Origin: Hydractinia symbiolongicarpus
Lineage: Eukaryota; Cnidaria; Hydrozoa; Anthoathecata; Hydractiniidae
Length of the DNA: 64,000 nt
Assembly (NCBI RefSeq): GCF_029227915.1
Contig: NC_079881.1
Span: forward strand, 2,914,001 to 2,978,000
Reading direction: 5' to 3'
Shown: positions 12,701-27,984 of the stretch, piece by piece
Layout of the letters: every line of letters starts with the position of its first letter
How positions within the stretch are numbered: the first letter of the stretch is position 1
The notes under the pieces: generated by a model
What the model saw: only the letters and a program-made list of their open reading frames with translations
Told to the model about the DNA's origin: nothing
Databases searched by the model: none
Made by a program: the position numbers and the translations under genes

Positions 12701-15700
12701 GTCCAATTGGCTCATTTATCGCATTTATGAGGTCACAGTCCAGAATCAGTTCAATTAAGTCCCACAGTCAATCGCTTCACTGTTAGCGATATAATTAGTA
12801 ATATCGGAAAAATGTCGCTAAATACATGTTGGTACGAATATGTAACGCAGCCGTTGTATCTCAAACTGATTGATACTGCCACAAAGTCGGTGAGATTTAG
12901 TTTTTGAGAATGTCTCTATTTCTTCAGTGCGTGCTAACGGCCAGGATTGGTCCCACAGTATATTAAAACTTATTTATCTAAATTTTTAAAAAAAGCGCTA
13001 CCACAGAGCCTAGTGTACTCGCTGAATTCCAGCAATCATGTCGAATTAAGAAAAATGTTATTCCTTGGAGTCCAATTGGCTCATTTATCGCATTTATAAG
13101 GTCACAGTCTAGAATCAGTTCAATTAAGTCCCACAGTCAATCGCTTCACTGTTAAAAGCGATACAACTTAGTAATATTGGAAAAAAATCACTAAATACAT
13201 GTTGCTGCGAATATGTGACGCAACCGTTGTAACTCAAAGGGACTAATACCGTTAGAACGTCATTGAAATATAGTTTTCGAAACTGTCTCTATTTCTTCAG
13301 CGCGCGACAACGGCTAGGATTGGTCCCACAGTAAAAAATAACTTATTTATCTCAATTTTTAAATGAAGCGCTACCACAGAGCATAGTGTACTCGCTGAAT
13401 TCCAGCAATCATGTGAAATTAAGAAGAATGTTATTCCTTGGAGTCCAATTGGCTCATTTATCGCATTTATGAGGTCACAGTCCAGAATCAGTTCAATTAA
13501 GTCCCACAGTCAATCGCTTCACTGTTAAAAGCGGTACAACTTAGTAATATTGGAAAAAAATCACTAAATATATGTTGGTACGAATATGTGACGCAACCGT
13601 TGTAACTCAAAGTGACTGATACCGTTAGAACGTCATTGAATATAGTTTTTGAAATTGTGTCTATTTTTCAGCGCGCAATAACGGCTAGGATTGGTCCCAC
13701 AGTAAAAAATGACTTATTTATCTCAATTTTTAAATGAAGCGCTTCCACAGCGCCCAGTGTAATCGCTGAGTTCCAACATTCATGTCAAAGTAAGAAGAAT
13801 GTTATTTCTTGGAGTCCAGCTGGCTCACTTATCACATTTATAACGTTACATGCCAAAGGTAGTTGAATTAAGTCCCACAGTCAATCATTTCATTCTTAAA
13901 AGCGATATAACTTAGTAATATCGGAAAAATATCACTAAATACATGTTGGTACGAATATGTGACGCAACCGTTGTATCTCAAACGGATTGATACCGCCAAG
14001 AAGTCAATGAGATGTAGTTTTTGAGAATGTCTCTATTTCTTCAGTGCGTGCTAACGGCCAGGATTGGTTCCACAGTAAAAAAAGACTTATTTATCTAAAT
14101 TTTTAAAAACAACGCTACCACAGAGCATAGTGTATTCGCTGAATTCCAGCAATCATGTCGAATTAAGAAGAATGTTATTCTTTGGAGTCCAATTTGCCCA
14201 TTTATCACATTTATAAGGTCACAGTCCAGAATTAGTTCAATTAAATCCCACAGTCAATCGTTTCACTGTTAAGAGCGATGCAACCTGGTAATAGCGGCAA
14301 AATATCGCTAAATACATGTTGGTACGAATATGTGACGCAGCCGTTGTAACTCAAACGGACTGATACCGCTAGAAAGTCATTGAAATGAAGTTTTTGAAAC
14401 TGTCGCTCTTTCTTCAGCACGCGATAACGGCTAGGATTGGTCAGACAGTAAAGGATGACTTATGTATTTAAATTCTTAAATGACGCGCTTCCACAGCGCC
14501 CACTGTAACCGCTGAGTTCCAACAAACATGTCAAAGTAAGAAGAATGTTATTCCTTGAAGTCCAATTGGCTCATTTATTACTTTTATAAGGTCACAGTCC
14601 AGAATCAGTTCAATTATGTCCCACAGTCAATCGTTTCACTGTTAAAAGCAATGCAACCTAGTAGTAGCGGAAGTATATGGCTAAATACATGTTGGTACGA
14701 ATATGTGACGCAACCGTTGTAACTCAAACGGACTGATACCGCTAGAACGTCATTGAAATGTAGTTTTTGAAACTGTCTCTATTTCTTCAGCTCTCGATAA
14801 CGGCTAGGATTGGTCCCACAGTAAAAAATGACTTATTTATCTCAATTCTTAAATGACGCGCTTCCACAGCGCCCAGTGTAACCGCTGAGTTCCAACAAAC
14901 ATGTCAAAGTAAGAAGAATGTTATTTCTTGGAGTCCAATTGTCTCATTTATCACATTTATCAGGTCACAGTCCAAAGTTAGTTCAATTAAGTCCCACCGT
15001 CAATCGTTTCACTGTTAAAGGCGATGCCACCTAGCAATATCAGAAAAATATCGCTAAATACATGTTGGTACGAATATGTGACGCAACTGTTGTAACTCAA
15101 ACGGACTGATACCGTTAGAACGTCATTGAAATGTAGTTTTTGAAACTGTCTCTATATCTTCAGCGCGCCATAACGGCTAGGATTGGTCCCACAGAAAAAA
15201 ATGACTTATTTATCTCAATTTTTAAATGAAGCGCTTCCACTGCGCCCAGTGTAATCACTGAGTACCAGCACACATGTCAAAGTAAGAAGAATGTTGTTTC
15301 TTGGAGTCCAGTTGGCTCACTTATCACATTTATAAGGTCACAGGCCAAGGTTGGTTGGATTAAGTCCCACAGTCAATCATTTCATTGTTAAAAGCGATAT
15401 AACTTAGTAATATCGGAAAAATGTCACTAAATACATGTTGGTACGAGCATGTGACGCAACCGTTGTATCTCAAACTGATTGATACCGCCAAGAAGTCAAT
15501 GAGATGTAGTTTTTGAGAATGTCTCTATTTCTTCAGTGCGTGCTAACGGCCAGGATTGGTCCCACAGTAAAAAATGACTTATTTATCTCAATTCTTAAAT
15601 GAAGCGCTTCCACAGCGCCCAGTGTACTCGCTGATTTCCAGCAATCATGTCGAATTAAGTAGAATGTTATTCCTTGGAGTCCAATTGGCTCATTTATTAC

Positions 15701-17260
15701 ATTTATAAGGTCACAGTCCAGAATCAGTTCAATTATGTCCCACAGTCAATCATTTCATTGTTAAAAGCGATGCAACCTAGTGATATCCGAATACTATCGC
15801 TAAATACATGTGGGGACGAATATGTGACGCAACCGTTGTAACTCAATCGGATTGATACCGTTAGAAAGTCAATGAAATGTAGTTTTTGAAACTGTTGCTA
15901 CTTCTTCAGAGCACGATAACGGCTAGGATTGGTCCCACAGTAAAAAATGACTTTTTTATTTTAATTTTTAAATGAAGCGCTACCACAGCGCCCAGTGTAA
16001 TTGCTGAGTTCCGGCAATCATGTAAAATTAGGAAGAATGTTATTTCTTGGAGTCCAATTGCTTAATTTATCACACTCATCAGGTCACAGTCCAAAGTTAG
16101 TTCAATTAAGTCCCACAGTCAATCGTTTTCCCAATAAAAGCGATGCAACCTAGTAATATCAGAAAAATATCGTTTATTTATGTTGGTACGAATATGTGAC
16201 CCAACCGTTGTAACTCAAACGGACTGATACCGTTAGAAAGTAATTGAAATGTAGTTTTTGAAGCTGTCGCTCTTTCTTCAGCACGCGATAACGGCTAGGG
16301 TTGGTCCGATAGGAAAGAATGACTTATTTATTTAAATTTTTAAATGAAGCGCTACCACAGCGCCAAGTGTAATCGCTGAGTTCCGGCAATCATGTCAAAT
16401 TAAGAAGAATGTTACTTCTAGGAGTCCAATTGTCTCATTTGTCACATTTATCAGCTCACAGTCCAAAGTTAGTTCAATTAAGTCCCACCGTCAATCGTTT
16501 CACTGTTAAAAGCGATATAACTTAGTAATATCGGAAAACTGTCACTAAATACATGTTGGTACGAATATATGACGCAACCGTTGTAACTCAAACGGATTGA
16601 TACCGCCAAAAAGCAATGAAATGTAGTTTTGGAGAATGCCTCTGTTTTTTTGGCGCATACTAACGGCCAGGATTGGTCCCACAATAAAAGAAGACTTACT
16701 TATCTAAACTTCTAAGTAAAGCGCTACCACAGTGCCCAGTGCAATCGCTGAGTTCCAGCAATCAAGTAAAATAAAGAAGAATGTTACTTCTTGGAGACCA
16801 ATGGGCTCATTTATTACATTTATAAGGTCAAATTCCAGAATCAGTTCAATTATTTCCCACAGTCAATCGTTTCACTGTTAAAAGCAATACCACTTAGAAA
16901 TATCGGAAGAAAATCACTAAATATATGTTGGTACGAATATGTGACGCAACCGTTGTAAATCAAACGGATTGACACCGTTAGTAAGTCAATGAAATGTAGT
17001 TCTTGAAACTTTCTCTATTTCTTCAGTGCGAAATAACGGCTAGGATTGGTCCCACAGTAAAAAATGACTTATTTATCTTAATTTTTTAATAAAGTGCAAC
17101 CACAGCACCGAGTGTAATCGCTGAGTTCCAGCAATCATGTCAAATTAAGAAGAATGTTATTTCTTGTTGTCAAACTGGCTCATTTATAATATTTATCAGG
17201 TCACAGTCCAAGGTTAGTTCAATTAAGTCCCACAGTCAATCGTTTCACTGTTAAAAGCGA

Positions 17261-18379
17261 TGCAACTTAGTCATATCGGAAGAAAATCACTAAATACATG
17301 TTGGTACGAATATGTGACGCAACCGTTGTAACTCAAACGGATTAACACGGTTAGAAAGTCAATGAAATGTAGTTTTTGAAAGTGTCTCTATTTCTTCAGT
17401 GCGTGCTAACGGCTGGGATTGGTCCCACAGGAAAAAATGACTTACTTAACTTAATTTTTTAAAAAAACGCTACCTCAGTTCCCAGTGCAATCGCTAAATT
17501 CCAGCAATCAAGTCAAATTTAGAAGAATGTTATTTCTTGTTGTCAAACTGTCTCATTTATCACATTTATATGGTCAAAGTCCAAAATCAGTTCAATTAAG
17601 TCCCACAGTCAATCGTTTCACTGTTAAAAGCGATGCAACTTAGTCATATCGGAAGAAAATCACTAAATACATGTTGGTACGAATATGTGACGCAACCGTT
17701 GTAACTCAAACGGATTAACACGGTTAGAAAGTCAATGAAATGTAGTTTTTGAAAGTGTCTCTATTTCTTCAGTGCGTGCTAACGGCTGGGATTGGTCCCA
17801 CAGGAAAAAATGACTTACTTAACTTAATTTTTTAAAAAAACGCTACCACAGTGCCCAGTGCAATCGCTAAATTCTAGCAATCAAGTCAAATTTAGAAGAA
17901 TGTTATTTCTTGTAGTCAAACTGTCTTATTTATCACATTTATATGGTCAAAGTCCAAAATCAGTTCAATTAAGTCCCACACTCAATCGTTTCACTGTTAA
18001 AAGCGATGCAACTTAGTCATATCGGAAGAAAATCACTAAATACATGTTGGTACGAATATGTGACGCAACCGTTGTAACTCAAACGGATTAACACGGTTAG
18101 AAAGTCAATGAAATGTAGTTTTTGAAAGTGTCTCTGTTTCTTCAGTGCGTGCTAACGGCTGGGATTGGTCCCACAGGAAAAAATGACTTACTTAACTTAA
18201 TTTTTTAAAAAAACGCTACCACAGTGCCCAGTGCAATCGCTAAATTCCAGCAATCAAGTCAAATTTAGAAGAATGTTATTTCTTGTAGTCAAACTGTCTT
18301 ATTTATCACATTTATATGGTCAAAGTCCAAAATCAGTTCAATTGAGTCCCACAGTCAAACTTTTCACTGTTAAAAGCGC
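17261..18379 (+). repeat. Three near-identical adjacent monomers (373 bp)
   Basis: Units 17261-17633, 17634-18006 and 18007-18379 carry the same private variants (tgcaacttagtcatatcgg, ggattaacacgg, taacggctggg, aggaaaaaatg) and differ at only a few positions. This is single-monomer local amplification, unlike the multi-monomer units elsewhere. Confidence 0.8.
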
Positions 18380-19139
18380 TGCAACCTAGTAATATCCGAG
18401 TACTATCGCTAAATACATGTGGGGAGGAAAATGTGACGCAACAGTTGTAACTCAAGCGGATTGACACCGTTAGTAAGTCAATGAAATGTAATTTTTGAAA
18501 CTGTTGCTATTTCTTCAGCGCGTGATAACGGCTAGGATTGGTCCAACAGTAGAAAATCACTTTTTTACCTAAATTTTTAAATGAAGTGCTACCACCGCGC
18601 CCAGTGTAATCCCTGAGTTCCGGCAATCATGTCAAAGTAAGAAGAATAATATTTCTTGGAGTCCAGTTGGCTCACATATCACATTTTTAAGGTCACAGGC
18701 CAAAGTTAGTTCAATTAAGTCCCACAGTCAATCATTTCATTGTTAAAAGCGATATAACTTAGTAATATCGGAAAACTGTCACTAAATACATGTTGGTACG
18801 AATATGTGACGCAACCGTTGTAACTCAAACGGACTGATACCGCTAGAAAGTCATTGAAATGTAGTTTTTGAAACTGTCTCTATTTCTTCAGCGCGCGATA
18901 ACGGCTAGGATTGGTCCCACAGTAAAAAATTACTTATTTATCTAAGTTTTTAAATGAAGCGCTTCCACAGCGCCCAGTGTAATCGCTGATTTCCAACAAT
19001 CATGTCAAAGTAAGAAGAATAATATTTCTTGGAGTCCAGTTGGCTCACATATCACATTTATAAGGTCACAGGCCAAAGTTAGTTCAATTAAGTCCCACAG
19101 TCAATCATTTCATTGTTAAAAGCGATATAACTTAGTAAT

Positions 19140-22100
19140 ATCGGAAAGCTGTCACTAAATACATGTTGGTACGAATATATGACGCAACCGTTGTAACTCA
19201 AACGGATTGATACCGCCAAAAAGCAATGAAATGTAGTTTTTGAGAATGCCTCTGCTTTTTTGGCGCGTACTAACGGCCAGGATTGGTCCCACAGTAAAAG
19301 AAAAGACTTACTTATCTAAACTTCTAAATAAAGCGCTACCACAGAGCCTAGTGAAATCGCTGAAATCTAGCAATCATGTCAATTTAAGAAGAATGTTATT
19401 CCTTGGAGTCCAGTTGGCTCATTTATCACATTTATCAGGTCACAGTCCAAAGTTAGTTCAATTAAGTCCCACAGTCAATCGCTTCACTGTTAAAAGCGAT
19501 AAAACTTAGTAATATTGGAAAAAAATCACTAAATACATGTTGGTACGAATATTTGGCGCAACCGTTGTAACTCAAACGGACTGATACTGCCACGAAGTCA
19601 ATGAGATTTAGTTTTTGAGAATGTCTCTATTTCTTCAGTGCGTGCTAACGGACAGGATTGGTCCCACAGTAAAAAAAAACTTATTTATCTAAGTTTTTGA
19701 AAAAAGCGCTACCACAGAGCATAGTGTACTCGCTGAATTCAAACAATCATGTCAAAGTAAGAAGAATGTTATTTCTTGGAGTTCAGCTAGCTCATTTATC
19801 ACATTTATAACGTTACAGGCCAAAGTTAGTTGAATTAAGTCCCGCAGTCAATTATTTCATTGTTAAAAGCGATATAACTTAGTAATATCGGAAGAAAATC
19901 ACTAAATACATGTTGGTAGGAATATGTGACGCAACCGTTGTAACTCAAACGGACTGATACCGCTAGAAAGTCATTGAAATGTAGTTTTTGAAACTGTCTC
20001 TATTTCTTCAGCGCGGGATAACGGCTAGGATTGGTCCCACAGTAAAAAATTACTTATTTATCTAAGTTTTTAAATGAAGCGCTTCCACAGCGCCCAGTGT
20101 AATCGCTGATTTCCAGCAATCATGTCGAATTAAGAAGAATGTTATTCCTTGGAGTCCAATTGGCTCATTTATCGCATTTATAAGGTCACAGTCCAGAATC
20201 AGTTTAACTAAGTCCCACTGTCAATCGCTTCACTGTTAAAAGCGATATAACTTGGTAATATCGGAAAACTGTCACTAAATACATGTTGGTACGAATATAT
20301 GACGCAACCGTTGTAACTCAAACGGATTGATACCGCCAAAAAGCAATGAAATGTAGTTTTTGAGAATGCCTCTGTTTTTTTGGCGCGTACTAACGGCCAG
20401 GATTGGTCCCACAGTAAAAGAAGACTTACTTATCTAAACTTCTAAATAAAGCGCTACCACAGAGCCTAGTGAAATCGCTGAAATCTAGCAATCATGTCAA
20501 TTTAAGAAGAATGTTATTCCTTGGAATCCAGTTGGCTCATTTATCACATTTATCAGGTCACAGTCCAAAATCAATTCAACTAAGACCCACAGTCAATCGC
20601 TTCACTGTTAAAAGCGATACAACTTAGTAATATTGGAAAAAAATCACTAAATACATGTTGGTACGAATATTTGACGCAACCGTTGTAACTCAAACGGACT
20701 GATACTGCCACGAAGGCATTGAGATTTAGTTTTTGAGAATGTCTCTATTTCTTCAGTGCGTGCTAACGGACAGGATTGGTCCCACAGTAAAAAAAAACTT
20801 ATTTATCTAAGTTTTTGAAAAAAGCGCTACCACAGAGCATAGTGTACTCGCTGAATTCAAACAATCATGTCAAAGTAAGAAGAATGTTATTTCTTGGAGT
20901 TCAGCTAGCTCATTTATCACATTTATAACGTTACAGGCCAAAGTTAGTTGAATTAAGTCCCGCAGTCAATTATTTCATTGTTAAAAGCGATATAACTTAG
21001 TAATATCGGAAGAAAATCACTAAATACATATTGGTAGGAATATGTGACGCAACCGTTGTAACTCAAACGGACTGATACCGCTAGAAAGTCATTGAAATGT
21101 AGTTTTTGAAACTGTCTCTATTTCTTCAGCGCGCGATAACGGCTAGGATTGGTCCCACAGTTAAAAATTACTTATTTATCTAAGTTTTTAAATGAAGCGC
21201 TTCCACAGCGCCCAGTGTAATCGCTGATTTCCAGCAATCATGTCGAATTAAGAAGAATGTTATTCCTTGGAGTCCAATTGGCTCATTTATCGCATTTATA
21301 AGGTCACAGTCCAGAATCAGTTTAACTAAGTCCCACTGTCAATCGCTTCACTGTTAAAAGCGATATAACTTGGTAATATCGGAAAACTGTCATTAAATAC
21401 ATGTTGGTACGAATATATGACGCAACCGTTGTAACTCAGACGGATTGATACCGCCAAAAAGCAATGAAATGTAGTTTTTGAGAATGCCTCTGTTTTTTTG
21501 GCGCGTACTAACGGCCAGGATTGGTCCCACAGTAAAAGAAGACTTACTTATCTAAACTTCTAAATAAAGCGCTACCACAGAGCCTAGTGAAATCGCTGAA
21601 ATCTAGCAATCATGTCAATTTAAGAAGAATGTTATTCCTTGGAGTCCAGTTGGCTCATTTATCACATTTATCAGGTCACAGTCCAAAGTTAGTTCAATTA
21701 AGTGCCACAGTCAATCGCTTCACTGTTAAAAGCGATACAACTTAGTAATATTGGAAAAAAATCACTAAATACATGTTGGTACGAATATTTGACGCAACCG
21801 TTGTAACTCAAACGGACTGATACTGCCACGAAGTCAATGAGATTTAGTTTTTGAGAATGTCTCTATTTCTTCTGTGCGTGCTAACGGACAGGATTGGTCC
21901 CACAGTAAAAAAAAACTTATTTATCTAAGTTTTTGAAAAAAGCGCTACCACAGAGCATAGTGTACTCGCTGAATTCCAACAATCATGTCAAAGTAAGAAG
22001 ATTGTTATTTCTTGGTGTTCAGCTGGCTCATTTATCACATTTATAACGTTACAGGCCAAAGTTAGTTGAATTAAGTCCCACAGTCAATTATTTCATTGTT
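19140..22100 (+). repeat. Three-monomer higher-order repeat (~1118 bp)
   Basis: A trimer unit is repeated about 2.6 times: the marker tggcgcgtac lies at 19261, 20381 and 21499 and gttcagctag at 19781 and 20899, giving offsets of 1118-1120 bp. The 2-bp variation comes from an aaaagaaaagac/aaaagaagac indel. Each trimer contains a distinctive monomer with 'cctctg-ttttt-ggcgcgtac' and 'acttcta'. The same monomer type reappears near 22990 and 24850, outside the regular trimer spacing. Edges are approximate. Confidence 0.75.
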
Positions 22101-25100
22101 AAAAGCGATATAACTTAGTAATATCGGAAAAATGTCACTAAATACATGCTAGTACGAATATGTGACGCAACCGTTGTATCTCAAACGGATTGATACCGCC
22201 AAGAAGTCAATGAGATGTAGTTTTTGAGAATGTCTCTATTTCTTCAGTGCGTGCTAACGGCCAGGATTGGTTCCACAGTAAAAAAAACTTATTTATCTAA
22301 GTTTTTGAAAAAAGCGCTACCACAGAGCATAGTGTACTCGCTGAATTCCAACAATCATGTCAAAGTAAGAAGAATGTTATTTCTTGGTGTTCAGCTGGCT
22401 CATTTATCACATTTATAACGTTACAGGCCAAAGTTACTTGAATTAAGTCCCACAGTCAATTATTTCATTGTTAAAAGCGATATAACTTAGTAATATCGGA
22501 AAAATGTCACTAAATACATGCTAGTACGAATATGTGACGCAACCGTTGTATCTCAAACGGATTGATACCGCCAAGAAGTCAATGAGATGTAGTTTTTGAG
22601 AATGTCTCTATTTCTTCAGTGCGTGCTAACGGCCAGGATTGGTTCCACAGTAAAAAAAACTTATTTATCTAAGTTTTTGAAAAAAGCGCTACCACAGGCA
22701 TAGTGTACTCGCTGAATTCCAGCAATCATGTCGAATTAAGAAGAATGTTATTCCTTGGAGTCCAATTGGCTCATTTATCGCATTTATAAGGTCACAGTCC
22801 AGAATCAGTTCAACTAAGTCCCACAGTCAATCGCTTCACTGTTAAAAGCGATATAACTTAGTAATATCGGAAAACTGTCACTAAATACATGTTGGTACGA
22901 ATATATGACGCAACCGTTGTAACTCAAACGGATTGATACCGCCAAAAAGCAATGAAATGTAGCTTTTGATAATGCCTCTGTTTTTTTGGCGCGTACTAAC
23001 GGCCAGGATTGGTCCCACAGTAAAAAAAGACTTACTTATCTAAACTTCTAAATAAAGCGCTACCACAGAGCCTAGTGAAATCGCTGAAATATAGCAATCA
23101 TGTCAATTTAAGAAGAATGTTATTCTTTGGAGTCCAGTTGGCTCATTTATCACATTTATCAGGTCACAGTCCAAAGTTAGTTCAATTAAGTGCCACAGTC
23201 AATCGCTTCACTGTTAAAAGCGATACAACTTAGTAATATTGGAAAAAAATCACTAAATACATGTTGGTACGAATATTTGACGCAACCGTTGTAACTCAAA
23301 CGGACTGATACTGCCACGAAGTCAATGAGATTTAGTTTTTGAGAATGTCTCTATTTCTTCTGTGCGTGCTAACGGACAGGATTGGTCCCACAGTAAAAAA
23401 AGACTTATTTATCTAAATTTTAAAAAAAGCGCTACCACAGAGCATAGTGTACTCGCTGAATTCCAGCAATCATGTCGAATTAAGAAGAATGTTATTCCTT
23501 GGAGTCCAATTGGCTCATTTATCGCATTTATAAGGTCACAGTCCAGAATCAGTTCAACTAAGTCACACAGTCAATCGCTTCACTGTTAAAAGCGATGCAA
23601 CTTAGTCATATCGGAAGAAAATCAGAAAATACATGTTGGTACGAATATGTGACGCAACCGTTGTAACTCAAACGGATTAACACCGTTAGAAAGTCAATGA
23701 AATGTAGTTTTTGAAACTGTCTCTATTTCTTCAGCGTGAACTAACGGCCGTGATTGTTCCCACAGAAAAAAATGACTTTCTTAACTTAATTTTTAAATAA
23801 AACGCTACCACAGTGCCCAGTGCAATCGCTGAGTTCCAGCAATCAAGTAAAATTAAGAAGAATGTTACTTCTTGGAGACCAATTGGCTTATTTATTACAT
23901 TTATAAGGTCAAATTCCAGAATCAGTTCAATTATTTCCCACAGTCAATCGTTTCACTGTTAAAAGCAATACAACTTAGAAATATCGGAAGAAAATCACTA
24001 AATATATGTTGGTACGAATATGTGACGCAACCGTTGTAAATCAAACGGATTGACACCGTTAGTAAGTCAATGAAATTTAGTTCTTGAAACTTTCTCTATT
24101 TCTTCAGTGCGAAATTACGGCTAGGATTGGTCCCACAGTAAAAAATGACTTATTTATCTTAATTTTTTAATAAAGTGCTACCACAGCACCGAGTGTAATC
24201 GCTGAGTTCCCGCAATCATGTCAAATTAAGAAGAATGTTATTTCTTGTAGTCAAACTGGCTCATTTATAATATTTATCAGGTCACAGTCCAAGGTTAGTT
24301 CAATTAAGTCCCACAGTCAATCGTTTCACTGTTAAAAGCGATGCAACTTAGTCATACCGGAAGAAAATCACTAAATACATGTTGGTACGAATATGTGACG
24401 CAACCGTTGTAACTCAAACGGATTAACACGGTTAGAAAGTCAATGAAATGTAGTGTTTGAGAAGGTCTCTATTTCTTCAGTGCGTGCTAACGGCCAGGAT
24501 TGGTCCTAGAGTAAAAAAAGACTTATTTATCTAAATTTTTAAATAAAGCCCTACCACAGAGCCTAGTGTAATCGCTGGTTTCCAGCAATCATGTCAATTT
24601 AAGAAGAATGTTATTTCTTGGAGTCCAGTTGGCTGACATATCACATTTATAAGGTCACACGCCAAAGTTAGTTCAATTAAGTCCCACAGTCAATCATTTC
24701 ATTGTTAAAAGCGATATAACTTAGTAATATCGGAAAACTGTCACTAAATACATGTTGGTACGAATATATGACGCAACTGTTGTAACTCAAACGGATTGAT
24801 ACCGCCAAAAAGCAATGAAATGTAGTTTTTAAGAATGCCTCTGTCTTTTTGCCGCGTACTAACGGCCAGGATTGGACCCACAGTAAAAGAAGACTTTACT
24901 TATCTAAACTTCTAAAAAAGCGCTACCACAGAGCCTAGTGAAATCGCTGAAATCTAGCAATCATGTCAATTTAAGAAGAATGTTATTCCTTGGAGTCCAG
25001 TTGGCTCATTTATCACATTTATCAGGTCACAGTCCAAAGTTAGTTCAATTAAGTCCCACAGTCAATCGCTTCACTGTTAAAAGCGATACAACTTAGTAAT

Positions 25101-27978
25101 ATTGAAAAAAAATCACTAAATACATGTTGGTACGAATATTTGACGCAACCGTTGTATCCCAAGCGGATTGATACCGCCAAGAAGTCAATGAGATGTAGTT
25201 TTTGAGAATGTCTCTATTTCTTCAGTGCGTGCTAACGGCCAGGATTGGTTCCACAGTAAAAAAAACTTATTTATCTAAGTTTTTGAAAAAAGCGCTACCA
25301 CAGAGCATAGTGTACTTGCTGAATTCCAGCAATCATGTCAAATTAAGAAGAATGTTATTTCTTGTAGTCAAACTGTCTCATTTATCACATTTATATGGTC
25401 AAAGTCCAAAATCAGTTCAATTAAGTCCCACAGTCAATCATTTCACTGTTAAAAGCGATGCAACTTAGTCATATCGGAAGAAAATCAGTAAATACATGTT
25501 GGTACGAATATGTGACGCAACCGTTGTAACTCAAACGGATTAACACCGTTAGAAAGTCAATGAAATGTAGTTTTTGAAACTGTCTCTATTTCTTCAGCAC
25601 GAACTAACGGCCGGGATTGTTCCCACAGAAAAAAAATGACTTTCTTAATTTAATTTTTAAATAAAACGCTACCACAGTGCCCAGTGCAATCGCTGAGTTC
25701 CAGCAATCAAGTAAAATTAAGAAGAATGTTACTTCTAGGAGACCAATTGGCTCATTTATTACATTTATAAGGTCAAATTCCAGAATCAGTTCAATTATTT
25801 CCCACAGTCAATCGTTTCACTGTTAAAAGCAATACAACTTAGAAATATCGGAAGAAAATCACTAAATATATGTTGGTACGAATATGTGACGCAACCGTTG
25901 TAAATCAAACGGATTGACACCGTTAGTAAGTCAATGAAATGTAGTTTTTGAAACTGTTGCTATTTCTTCAGCGCGCGATAACGGCTAGGATTGGTCCAAC
26001 AGTAGAAAATCACTTTTTTGCCTAAATTTTTAAATGAAGTGCTACCACAGCGCCCAGTGTAATCCCTGAGTTCCGGCAATCATGTCAAATTAAGAAGAAT
26101 GTTATTTCTTGGGTCCAGTTGGCTCACTTCTCACATTTATCAAGTCACAGTCTAAAGTTAGTTCAATTAAGTTCCACAGTCAATCGTTTCACTGTTAAAG
26201 GCGATGCAACCTAGTAATATCGAAAAGATATCACTAAATACAGGTTGTTACGAATATGTGACGCAACCGTTGTAACTCAAACGGATTGATACCGCCAAGA
26301 AGTCAATGAAATGTAGTGTTTGAGAAGGTCTCTATTTTTTCAGTGCGTGCTAACGGCCAGGATTGGTCCTAGAGTAAAAAAATACTTATTTATCAAAATT
26401 TTTAAATAAAGCCCTACCACAGAGCCTAGCGTAATCGCTGGTTTCCGGCAATCATGTCAATTTAAGAAGAATGTTATTTCTTGGAGTCCAATTGGTTCAT
26501 TTATCACATTTATAAGGTCACAGTCCAGAATCAGTTCAATTAATTCCCAGAGTCAATCGCTTCACTGTTAAAAGCGATACAACCTAGTAAAATCGGAAAA
26601 AAATCACTAAATACATGTTGGTACGAATATGCGACGTGACCGTTGTAACTCAAACGGATTGACACAGTTAGAAAGTCAATGAAATGTAATTTTTGAAACT
26701 GTCTCTGTTTCTTCAGTGCAAACTAATGGCTGGGATTATTCTCCACAGTAAAAAATGACTGATTTAACTTAATTTTTAAATAAAACTCTACCACAGCGCC
26801 CAGTACAATCGCTGAGTTCCAGCAATCAAGTCAATTTAAGAAGATTGTTACTTCTTGTAGTCAAACTGGCTCATTTATCACATTTATAAGGTCAAAGTCC
26901 AAAATCAGTTCAATTGAGTCCCACAGTCAAACTTTTCACTGTTAAAAGCGCTGCAACCTAGTAATATCCGAGTACTATCGCTAAATACATGTGGGGAGAA
27001 AAATGTGACGCAACAGTTGTAACTCAAACGGATTGATACCGTTAGAAAGTCAATGAAATGTAGTTTTTGAAACTGTCGCTATTTCTTCAGCGCGCGATAA
27101 CGGCTAGGATTGGTCCCACAGTAAAAAATGATTTATTTAACTTTATTTTTAAATAAAACTCTACCACAGCGCCCAGTGCAATCGCTGAGTTGCAGCAATC
27201 AAGTCAAATTAAGAAGAATGTTATTTCTTGTAGTCAAACTAGCTCATTTATAATATTTATCAGGTCACAGTCCAAAGTTAGTTCAAATAAGTCCCACAGT
27301 CAATCGTTTCACTGAACCTAGTAATATCAGAATACTATCGCTAAATATATGTTAGTGCGAACATGTGACGAAACCATTGTAACTCAAACGGATTGATACC
27401 GCCAAGAAGTCAATGAAATGTAGTGTTTGAGAAGGTCTCTATTTCTTCAGTGCGTGCTAACGACCAGGATTGGTCCTAGAGTAAAAAAAGACTTATTTTT
27501 CTAAATTTTTAAATAAAGCCCTACCACAGAGCCTAGTGTAATCGCTGGTTTCCAGCAATCATGTCAATTTAAGAAGAATGTTATTTCTTGGAGTCCAATT
27601 GGTTCATTTATCACATTTATAAGGTCACAGTCCAGAATCAGTTCAATTAATTCCCAGAGTCAATCGCTTCACTGTTAAAAGCGATACAACCTAGTAATAT
27701 CGGAAAAAAATCACTAAATACATTTTGGTACGAATATGTGACGCGACCGTTGTAACTCAAACGGATTGACACAGTTAGAAAGTCAATGAAATGTAATTTT
27801 TGAAACTGTCTCTATTTCTTCAGTGCAAACTAATGGCTGGGATTATTCCCACAACAAAAAATGACTTATTTAACTTAATTTTTAAATAAAACTCTACCAC
27901 AGCGCCCAGTACAATCGCTGAGTTCCAGTAATCAAGTCAAATTAAGAAGATTGTTACTTCTTGTAGTCAAACTGACTC

Positions 27979-27984
27979 ATTTAT
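27979..27984. repeat. Probable target-site duplication, LINE copy 1, left
   Basis: ATTTAT here and at 31093-31098 flank the LINE, matching the single ATTTAT of the uninterrupted monomer (gctcATTTATcacattt). Because the adjacent LINE tail is itself ATTT-rich, the exact length of the duplication is ambiguous. Confidence 0.5.

Larger units (their letters stand above)
1..27978 (+). repeat. 372-bp satellite array, block 1
   Basis: Head-to-tail tandem array. The landmark accgttgta recurs near 1, 372, 745, 1118 and 1490, giving a period of 371-373 bp, and it continues in the same orientation to the first LINE. Monomers share recognisable blocks (a CCGTT/AACGG dyad, a gcgct-nccac-agcgc segment, an acagt...actgt segment) but differ by point changes and short indels, and fall into subtypes that are shuffled along the array. 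The first ~16 kb mixes subtypes with 'gcgataacggctagg' and 'gtgctaacggccagg'. From ~16.5 kb a 'ggattaacac' or 'ggattgacac' subtype appears. I found no gene or RNA gene here. Short open frames of 60-90 codons recur because every monomer of a subtype carries the same chance frame. The function (centromeric, pericentromeric or other heterochromatin) is inference. Confidence 0.97.

Noticed and set aside
1-27978. CRISPR-like array
   Set aside because: The repeat unit is ~372 bp with no unique spacers between short identical repeats, and there are no cas genes; it is a eukaryotic satellite.
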